A DNA stretch of 8,300 nt from an uncultured Clostridia bacterium. GTDB taxonomy: Bacteria; Bacillota; Clostridia; RUG12999. The translations under genes were made by a program, and so were the position numbers. The notes under the pieces were generated by a model that had not been told where the DNA came from, did no database searches, and worked only from the letters and a program-made list of their open reading frames with translations. Location of the stretch: positions 1-8,300 of the forward strand of contig CALLNG010000094.1 in the NCBI GenBank assembly GCA_938005345.1, written 5' to 3'. Of this stretch, positions 1 through 4,432 are shown piece after piece (the stretch's first letter is position 1; each line of letters starts with the position of its first letter).

Positions 1-465
1 AGTGAACGGCTGCAAATCCAGCCGGACAGAGCGGGCACTCGGTCCTTTGCCAATGATGATATCTAGTGCAAAATCCTCCATGGCGCTGTAGAGAATTTCC
101 TCCACGGCGCGGGAGAGACGATGAATTTCATCGATAAAGAGCACGTCGCCCGGCGCCAAATTGGTCAAAATGGCAGCTAAATCGCCTGCCTTTTCAATGG
201 CAGGACCGGAAGTGATACGAATATTCACATCCATCTCGTTGGCAATGATGCCTGCCAGCGTTGTTTTTCCAAGCCCCGGCGGGCCGTAGAGCAGAACATG
301 GTCCAACGGTTCGCCGCGTTGTTTGGCGGCCTGTATGTAAATAGACATGCTTTCTTTTGCTTTTTGCTGCCCTACATAATCTTGCATGCGTTTGGGGCGC
401 AGCGACAGTTCAATTTCGGCATCCTCGTTGACAAAGGAGCCGGAGACGGATCGGATATCTTCCAT
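1..465 (-). CDS. ruvB: Holliday junction branch migration ATPase RuvB, N-terminal part (gene continues past left edge)
   Basis: The first 155 codons are present; the remainder, roughly half or more of a normal RuvB of about 330-350 residues, lies beyond position 1. RuvB is the AAA+ hexameric motor that, with RuvA, pumps DNA through Holliday junctions in recombinational repair. Visible features are the family N-terminal segment with RP-K-x-x-x-D-Y-V-G-Q at about residues 23-33, Walker A GPPGLGKT at 61-68, a SGPAIEKAGDLAAIL stretch at 86-100, Walker B LFIDEIHRL at 109-117 and EDFALDI near 130. The last codons (LDLQPFT) match the family just before its usual LIGATTR segment. The ATG at 465-463 is preceded by AGGAAGG (473-479) with 7 bases between. 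The gene starts 21 bases after the ruvA stop, so the two are very likely cotranscribed. Identification is secure; only the 3' end is unseen. Confidence 0.97.
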   Translation of the reverse strand, partial: MEDIRSVSGSFVNEDAEIELSLRPKRMQDYVGQQKAKESMSIYIQAAKQRGEPLDHVLLYGPPGLGKTTLAGIIANEMDVNIRITSGPAIEKAGDLAAILTNLAPGDVLFIDEIHRLSRAVEEILYSAMEDFALDIIIGKGPSARSVRLDLQPFT

Positions 466-486
466 GGGGTTCCCTTCCTTCTATTC

Positions 487-1074
487 CTACATCAGATATT
501 TTAAAGCTTGTTTAATGCAATCTTCTACGCTTTGTGCACTATCGGCCTTTTGTACGGCGGCCGATGCTTCCGCAGAGGTATAGCCCAGCCCCATCAACGC
601 GGATATCGCGTCGCTGAAAAGGCTGCCGCCCTCCGGCACAGCGGCAGCAGCCGCTTCTTCTCCCGCCATATCAAGGCCAATTTTGTTTTTCAGCTCCAGC
701 ACAATGCGTTCCGCCGTTTTTTTGCCAATGCCCGGCGCGGATGAGATGGCTTTGACGTCGCCCTGAGAAACGGCGAGTGCCAGCTTCGCAGGTTCCAGCG
801 TGGACAAAATGGACAACGCTGCCTTGGGACCGACGCCGGAAACCGCAAGCAACAGCTCAAACACATCCAAATCCTCCAAGGACAAAAAGCCGTAAAGCGC
901 CTGGATATCCTCCCGTACATGCGTGTAGGTATAGACAGTGACCGTTTGGTTTTCCCGCGGCAACCGTCCCAAATGGCTTAGCGGCATAAATACTTTATAT
1001 CCAACGCCTCCTACATCAATCACAGCATAATCCCCACGAATGTAGGCGGGCGTTCCTTTTACATATGCAATCAT
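487..1074 (-). CDS. ruvA: Holliday junction branch migration complex subunit RuvA
   Basis: A 195-residue protein of normal RuvA length. RuvA tetramers clamp the four-way junction and recruit the RuvB motor. Domain I (residues 1-63) is the OB-fold region beginning MIAYVKG, with THVREDIQALYGF near 51-63. Domain II has two helix-hairpin-helix motifs, SGVGPKAAL at about 79-87 and APGIGKKTAERI at about 113-124. An Ala/Glu-rich linker (about 138-149) leads to domain III (about 150-195, LFSDAISALMGLGY), which binds RuvB. I chose the ATG at 1074 over an in-frame GTG at 1083. That GTG lies inside the apparent Shine-Dalgarno GGGGTGG (1080-1086), which is 5 bases from the ATG, and known RuvA proteins begin MI-x-Y. 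The ribosome binding site overlaps the end of the LiaF-like gene, implying translational coupling. No ruvC is seen in the window. Confidence 0.97.
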   Translation of the reverse strand: MIAYVKGTPAYIRGDYAVIDVGGVGYKVFMPLSHLGRLPRENQTVTVYTYTHVREDIQALYGFLSLEDLDVFELLLAVSGVGPKAALSILSTLEPAKLALAVSQGDVKAISSAPGIGKKTAERIVLELKNKIGLDMAGEEAAAAAVPEGGSLFSDAISALMGLGYTSAEASAAVQKADSAQSVEDCIKQALKYLM

Positions 1075-1079
1075 ATGGG

Positions 1080-1086
1080 CCACCCC
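1080..1086 (-). promoter_or_regulatory. ruvA ribosome binding site (decides the start)
   Basis: GGGGTGG on the minus strand, 5 bases before the ruvA ATG at 1074. It contains the alternative GTG codon, which argues against that codon as the start. Confidence 0.65.
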
Positions 1087-1088
1087 AA

Positions 1089-1760
1089 TCAGTCATAAAT
1101 ATGAATGCTGCCAAAGATGCAGCTGCAGCGGATGGAAATAGAATGTGTGCCATTGCCCGTGGTATGGTTGGTCACGCCGCCAAACAGATTGTCTCCATCA
1201 ATGGAAACGCTGACATTGGAAGGCACATAGACCAGTACCGTAGCACAGACATTATCAATCCGCATTTGAATATCTTGGTTCACATGGGCGCCGCGAAAAT
1301 CCACAATCAATTTGCTGCCGATTGCCGACATTTCCGCACCTTTAAGATCTTGTGTCTGGTTTACATCTTTTTTAGAGGTGAAAAATACGTGGTAGTACGG
1401 AAAGTCCTGGTCGCTGGCATGCAGCGCCTGCATTTTGCGGCTGCGTGTAAAACTCTTGATGAGCACATCTAGCCCGATTAAAATAATCAAAAGCGGCAGC
1501 GCCAGAGACCATACGCTGACATTGCGGCCCAACAAGCGGTAGGCATTAGCTAAAAATAGCAGCCCTAAAATCAGTAAAAACAAGTTTCCCACTGATGGTC
1601 CGCGTTGGGAAATCCAGTACAGGGCAGGAACAATGAGTAAAAAGGACCACCAGCCTGCAAATAGCCCAAATTCCCAAAATCCAAGCACGTCGCCCAGTAG
1701 GGAAACACCGATAAAGACCAAAATACAACCGATAAAACTGGACCAAAACTTATGTTTCAT
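1089..1760 (-). CDS. LiaF-like four-helix membrane protein
   Basis: A 223-residue protein. The N-terminal part holds four hydrophobic segments (about 7-25, 35-51, 57-75 and 84-104), followed by a basic KSFTRSRK boundary. The C-terminal part (about 118-223) is a soluble beta-rich domain with GSKLIVDFRGAHVNQDIQMRID, VLVYVPSNVSVSID and a closing IFGSIHIY. This architecture is that of LiaF/YvqF-type proteins: a LiaI/LiaF-like transmembrane region plus a DUF2154-type C-terminal domain. In Bacillus, LiaF is a membrane inhibitor of the LiaRS cell-envelope stress system. No LiaR or LiaS homologue is in the window, so its partner here is unknown and the role is inferred from family only. Start ATG 1760 has AAAGGAGG on the minus strand (within 1769-1776) 8 bases upstream. 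It overlaps the end of the ttcA-like gene by 11 bases and stops 14 bases before ruvA. Confidence 0.8.
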   Translation of the reverse strand: MKHKFWSSFIGCILVFIGVSLLGDVLGFWEFGLFAGWWSFLLIVPALYWISQRGPSVGNLFLLILGLLFLANAYRLLGRNVSVWSLALPLLIILIGLDVLIKSFTRSRKMQALHASDQDFPYYHVFFTSKKDVNQTQDLKGAEMSAIGSKLIVDFRGAHVNQDIQMRIDNVCATVLVYVPSNVSVSIDGDNLFGGVTNHTTGNGTHSISIRCSCIFGSIHIYD

Positions 1761-2508
1761 GAGTCGTGACCTCCTTTTGTATTGGCCCGCTGCCCAGCCA
1801 GCCTGAGATGGCGGAATGTTCCACCGCCCGGAACATGCGGTCTTTGAGGCCCGGATGTCCCTGCGCCAAAGTGTGCAGCAGGTTTTTCATATCTTCGCGT
1901 TTGGTATGTCCGTCCGCGGGACAAGGATTATGCACTACGGGAAGCGCCTCCTCCTGCGCAAACCGCTGTATTTCTCCTTCCGGCACATAAAGCAGCGGAC
2001 GGATAAGCGTAATATCTCGCCGGTTCAAATAGGTGACGGGAGAAAAACAACTGATGCGGGATTCCTGGAATAAACAGAGCAAAAAGGTTTCCAGCACATC
2101 ATCGCGGTGGTGGCCCAGCGCCACTTTGCGGCAGCCGTGCCGCAGTGCGGTTTCATGCAGCGCCCCCCGGCGCATTTTTGCGCACAGCGCGCACGGATTT
2201 TTTTCTTTGCGAATATCGAAGATAACCGGCGCAATGTCCGTTTGTTCCAGCACATAGGGAACATCCAGCGATTGGCACAGCGCCGCTACCGGGGAAAAAT
2301 CCATCCCGCCAAACCCCAAATCCAGCGTGATTGCCACGAGGTCAAATGGATGGGGATAAAACCGGCGCAGCGCCGCCAGCACAGATAACAGCGTGAGACT
2401 GTCTTTGCCGCCGGAAACGCCTACCGCAATGCGGTCGCCCGGCGCAATCATGTGATAGGTATCCACGCAGCGCCGTGCGTAACCCAATAATTGTTGCAAT
2501 CGTTTCAT
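1750..2508 (-). CDS. TtcA-family PP-loop tRNA thiolation enzyme (tRNA 2-thiocytidine biosynthesis-like)
   Basis: A 252-residue N-type ATP pyrophosphatase. The PP-loop SGGKDS is at residues 32-37 after the usual GDRIAVGV strand. A Cys pair, NPCALC (C106, C109), precedes KMRRGAL. GHHRDD (132-137) is the TtcA signature, and a third conserved Cys lies in NPCPADG (C196). Together the three Cys would bind the iron-sulfur cluster used by TtcA to make 2-thiocytidine at tRNA position 32. TtcA-family members in clostridia are not all proven to act on C32, so the exact nucleotide is inference. I chose ATG 2508 over GTG 2520 because the GTG is embedded in the Shine-Dalgarno AGGAGT (2519-2524), and MKRL fits the family N-terminus. 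It is first in the operon, directly behind a strong promoter, and overlaps the next gene by 11 bases. Confidence 0.88.
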   Translation of the reverse strand: MKRLQQLLGYARRCVDTYHMIAPGDRIAVGVSGGKDSLTLLSVLAALRRFYPHPFDLVAITLDLGFGGMDFSPVAALCQSLDVPYVLEQTDIAPVIFDIRKEKNPCALCAKMRRGALHETALRHGCRKVALGHHRDDVLETFLLCLFQESRISCFSPVTYLNRRDITLIRPLLYVPEGEIQRFAQEEALPVVHNPCPADGHTKREDMKNLLHTLAQGHPGLKDRMFRAVEHSAISGWLGSGPIQKEVTTHET

Positions 2509-2531
2509 AGCATGTTTCACTCCTGTATTTC

Positions 2532-2560
2532 AGTATACTATATCCCGGCCCGATAGTCAA
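2532..2560 (-). promoter_or_regulatory. Sigma-A-type promoter of the ttcA-like/liaF-like/ruvAB operon
   Basis: On the minus strand a -35 TTGACT (2560-2555) and a -10 TATACT (2537-2532) are separated by exactly 17 bases. Transcription should begin near 2525, leaving a very short leader (under 20 bases) before the ATG at 2508. One mismatch in each hexamer makes this the best housekeeping promoter in the window. Confidence 0.85.
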
Positions 2561-2611
2561 ACATTTTTTCGCATTTGGCACAAATGGGGCGCTTTGAACG
2601 GCGGAAAACAA

Positions 2612-2647
2612 ACAGGGCTGTTTGCCCAGCGAAGCAAACAGCCCTGT
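2612..2647 (-). terminator. Rho-independent terminator of the ECF sigma operon
   Basis: A perfect 14-bp stem (ACAGGGCTGTTTGC pairing with 2634-2647) with an 8-base loop. On the minus strand it is followed by TTGTTTTCC, a U-rich tail. It sits 20 bases after the stop codon of the small membrane protein gene and just before the next operon's promoter, so it separates the two minus-strand operons. Confidence 0.88.
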
Positions 2648-2666
2648 AATACCATGGATTAAAGTA

Positions 2667-3158
2667 TCAGTCGTTTTCTGTTTCCCGCCGTCCGCGCAAC
2701 AAAATAATACCAAATACTAGCATCAGCACACAAAGCAGCAAGGAAGGCAAATTACGCACAATAGATGACACCACGGGAATATCTTTCACTAAGGTATATA
2801 GAGGATATTCCAGGACGTAGTGGTAAAATCCCAGCGCGCCGATAACCACCAGGCAAATACCGCAAACGGTGGATGTTTTGCCGTGCAGCAGTGTGTTCCA
2901 TGCGCCAATATCCACCAACCAGCCATCGTATATGGTACCGTCTGCACGGTATTCCGACAAGAGGTGCAGGGCGTCAAACAGACCGAAAAACCAAATGACA
3001 GGAAGTGCGAAGCCGATGACGGGAATGATAGAGCTGATTGCAACAGCGAGAAAGAAAAGTACCATAATGGACAGGCCACGTTTCATATAGCCTAAGTACA
3101 TATGCCCTGCACCGGGCAGAAGCGAAAAGAAAAGCGTCAAAAATTTACTTTTGGTCAT
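2667..3158 (-). CDS. Small TM2-like multi-spanning membrane protein, third gene of ECF sigma operon
   Basis: A 163-residue, strongly hydrophobic protein. Likely membrane segments are about 5-21, 28-48, 49-65, 96-114 and 137-155. The N-terminus LPGAGHMYLGYMKRGL (about 14-29) resembles the Gly-rich turn of TM2-domain proteins; the charged loop 69-92 probably lies on one face, and the C-terminus ends in RGRRETEND. No catalytic motif is visible and the biochemical function is unknown. The ATG at 3158 has GGAGGT (3166-3171) 7 bases upstream. It overlaps the anti-sigma gene by 14 bases, so it is very likely translated together with the sigma/anti-sigma pair. That placement suggests a role in sensing or in modulating the anti-sigma factor, but this is inference. 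A terminator follows at once. Confidence 0.75.
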   Translation of the reverse strand: MTKSKFLTLFFSLLPGAGHMYLGYMKRGLSIMVLFFLAVAISSIIPVIGFALPVIWFFGLFDALHLLSEYRADGTIYDGWLVDIGAWNTLLHGKTSTVCGICLVVIGALGFYHYVLEYPLYTLVKDIPVVSSIVRNLPSLLLCVLMLVFGIILLRGRRETEND

Positions 3159-3651
3159 GATTCATACCTCCGTTCCAAAAAAATGGCAGTGTTTGTTTTT
3201 TCTCAAACGCCGCAACCTCCTGATTGAAGCGTCGCTCCAAACGGTCAGATTGCATTTGTTGTTTGGTTTGCCAATGTGTGGCAGAAAGAGAGTCTGTCCA
3301 TTGTCCCAGCTGTTGGTTGACAGCTGGCAGGGTTTGAAATACGCCGCTGCACCAAAGCACAAGCGCGGCGGCAATAGAAGCGGTTAGCTGGACAGCTGGA
3401 TGCCAGTACCACACCAAACCCCGGCGGGCGGTTGTTCCACCGCTGCGGGCGGCGGCAAGAATCTGTTTTTTCATGGTGGGCGGCGGTGTTAGGAGCGCGC
3501 TGTCCTGTAAACAATCACAATAGCGCTGCATACAGGACGGACAGTGGGCCAGGTGCGCTAGTTGTTCGGCTGTGGGTGCGTTGCCGCTGGCTGCTAAAAG
3601 CCGCAGCTGGTCCTCCGTCATGGGGCATTGTTGTTTTACGGTTGGATTCAT
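3145..3651 (-). CDS. Membrane-anchored zinc-finger (ZAS-type) anti-sigma factor
   Basis: A 168-residue protein. The cytoplasmic N-terminal domain has the H-x3-C-x2-C signature of zinc-binding anti-sigma domains (H33, C37, C40 in HLAHCPSC), plus extra cysteines C9, C45 and C47. A single membrane helix follows at about 86-105 (VQLTASIAAALVLWCSGVF). The remaining 60 or so residues, polar and Gln-rich, would face outside. Such proteins hold the ECF sigma factor inactive until an envelope signal frees it. The start is ATG 3651: it overlaps the sigma factor's TGA as ATGA and has AGGAGG (3659-3664) 7 bases upstream. An earlier in-frame GTG-type start at 3672 would lie upstream of that site and is less likely. 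It overlaps the next gene by 14 bases. Family assignment is good; the signal sensed is unknown. Confidence 0.88.
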   Translation of the reverse strand: MNPTVKQQCPMTEDQLRLLAASGNAPTAEQLAHLAHCPSCMQRYCDCLQDSALLTPPPTMKKQILAAARSGGTTARRGLVWYWHPAVQLTASIAAALVLWCSGVFQTLPAVNQQLGQWTDSLSATHWQTKQQMQSDRLERRFNQEVAAFEKKQTLPFFWNGGMNHDQK

Positions 3652-4145
3652 GAAGATTCCTCCTTCCACCAATTCCGCAGCTGGTTACGTGCGCGGTAAA
3701 GTTGCGTTTGCAGTGTTTTACGCTTTCCACCAAGCTGCTGTTGGATTTCATCTAGGGTACATCCTTCTATGTAAAAAAGGCGTGCGACTGTTGCGTATGG
3801 CTCTTTGAGCCTGCCGCACAACCGATATAGTTTTGCTTGCACCTCCGTGTCTAGCAGCGCGCCTTCTGGCGTAGGCACGGACGAGACCGCATCGGAAAAG
3901 TGTTCAGGCGGGTAGGGTGCAGTAGTTTTTTGCCTGCTGCTTTTGAGATAGTCGCGACAGCGGTTGGCTGCAATGGTACAGAGCAAAGATTTCGGATTGC
4001 TGGACGCGTTTTGCCCGTAGCGGCGCCAATAGGACAAAAAGGTGTCCTGCGTCAGATTTTCCGCTTCAAAGTAGTCCTGTGTGAAACGGAAACAAATGGT
4101 GAAAACCAGCTTTTGATAGGCATCCACCAATGGCTCCAGATCCAT
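3648..4145 (-). CDS. ECF-type RNA polymerase sigma factor
   Basis: A 165-residue sigma-70 family protein with only regions 2 and 4, the ECF layout. Region 2 spans about 6-72 (AYQKLVFTICFRFTQDYFEAENLTQDTFLSYW, then the -10 recognition part ending NRCRDYLKS). Region 4 spans about 104-158 (KEPYATVARLFYIEGCTLDEIQQQLGGKRKTLQTQLYRAR), with a helix-turn-helix for the -35. I chose ATG 4145, preceded at 4 bases by GGGGTGG (4150-4156), over an in-frame TTG at 4166 that lies upstream of that site. The anti-sigma gene follows with an ATGA overlap. A divergent gene behind an ECF-type promoter starts about 290 bases away and is the obvious target candidate. The subgroup cannot be named without a profile search. 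Confidence 0.92.
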   Translation of the reverse strand: MDLEPLVDAYQKLVFTICFRFTQDYFEAENLTQDTFLSYWRRYGQNASSNPKSLLCTIAANRCRDYLKSSRQKTTAPYPPEHFSDAVSSVPTPEGALLDTEVQAKLYRLCGRLKEPYATVARLFYIEGCTLDEIQQQLGGKRKTLQTQLYRARNQLRNWWKEESS

Positions 4146-4175
4146 GGCGCCACCCCGCTTTCCCAAAATTTGATT

Positions 4176-4195
4176 TGCCGTCTACATTTACGGCA
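4176..4195 (-). repeat. Inverted repeat at the start of the sigma operon transcript
   Basis: TGCCGT (4176-4181), 8 bases, ACGGCA (4190-4195). It touches the last base of the presumed -10 box of the sigma operon and covers the expected transcription start, so it could be an operator or a short 5' hairpin. The arms are only 6 bp, so chance is possible. Confidence 0.4.
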
Positions 4196-4200
4196 TTATA
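4195..4200 (-). promoter_or_regulatory. Possible -10 box of the sigma/anti-sigma operon
   Basis: A perfect TATAAT on the minus strand, about 50 bases before the sigma factor start codon. No good -35 lies 16-18 bases upstream (the 17-bp position reads GTACGA) and there is no TGn extension, so a helper protein or another promoter may be needed. No GGAAC/CGTC pair at the proper distance was found here. Confidence 0.4.
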
Positions 4201-4248
4201 CTGCCGCATCTTTTCCATCGTACCATAAAATAGATGGATAGGCAAGAC

Positions 4249-4307
4249 GTGATTACATGTTGTATCACTCTATAAAACGATTAACGTTTTAGCAATCTTC
4301 AGAAGAT
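4249..4307. repeat. Cluster of three short dyads in the divergent intergenic region
   Basis: Three inverted repeats lie end to end: GTGAT-N10-ATCAC (4249-4268), TAAAACG-N5-CGTTTTA (4273-4291) and ATCTTC-A-GAAGAT (4295-4307). They sit between the sigma operon and the ECF-type promoter, and an A/T-tract stretch (4310-4330) follows. They may be binding sites for a regulator of one or both divergent units. None has a U-tract suited to a terminator stem of useful strength. The purely sequence-level observation is firm, the function is not. Confidence 0.45.
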
Positions 4308-4331
4308 GCAAAATTTTTTTGAAAAATATTT

Positions 4332-4359
4332 GGAACTTTTTACTGCTTTCCCCGTCTAA
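4332..4359 (+). promoter_or_regulatory. ECF sigma-type promoter driving the secreted repeat protein
   Basis: The -35 GGAAC (4332-4336), followed by a T-run, and the -10 CGTCTAA (4353-4359) are separated by 16 bases. This matches the well-known ECF pattern of GGAAC or TGAAAC, 16-17 bases, CGTC or CGTA. Upstream A/T tracts (4310-4330) could act as an UP element. Transcription should start near 4364-4367, giving a leader of about 65 bases that contains a small hairpin (GCCTTT/AAAGGC, 4383-4397) before the ribosome binding site. The ECF sigma factor encoded divergently next door is the natural candidate to use it. Confidence 0.82.
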
Positions 4360-4418
4360 CGTTGTGAGAGAACAGACAAACAGCCTTTCTCAAAGGCGAA
4401 AAAAGAGAACCATAGAGC

Positions 4419-4424
4419 AGGAGG
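4419..4424 (+). promoter_or_regulatory. Strong ribosome binding site of the secreted repeat protein
   Basis: A consensus AGGAGG placed 8 bases before the ATG at 4433. It fixes the start and suggests high translation once the ECF promoter fires. Confidence 0.85.
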
Positions 4425-4432
4425 AATAAACC

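Noticed and set aside
1081..1083. GTG as the ruvA start
   Set aside because: The GTG is part of the Shine-Dalgarno GGGGTGG; the ATG at 1074 gives the conserved RuvA N-terminus.
1065..1472. Plus-strand open frame of 135 codons
   Set aside because: It lies opposite the well-supported LiaF-like gene and has no homology I can see and no ribosome binding site.
2518..2520. GTG as the ttcA-like start
   Set aside because: It overlaps the Shine-Dalgarno AGGAGT; the ATG at 2508 is 10 bases downstream and fits the family.
2342..2713. Minus-strand open frame of 123 codons
   Set aside because: It crosses a strong terminator and a consensus promoter and overlaps the ttcA-like start in another frame, so it is a chance frame.
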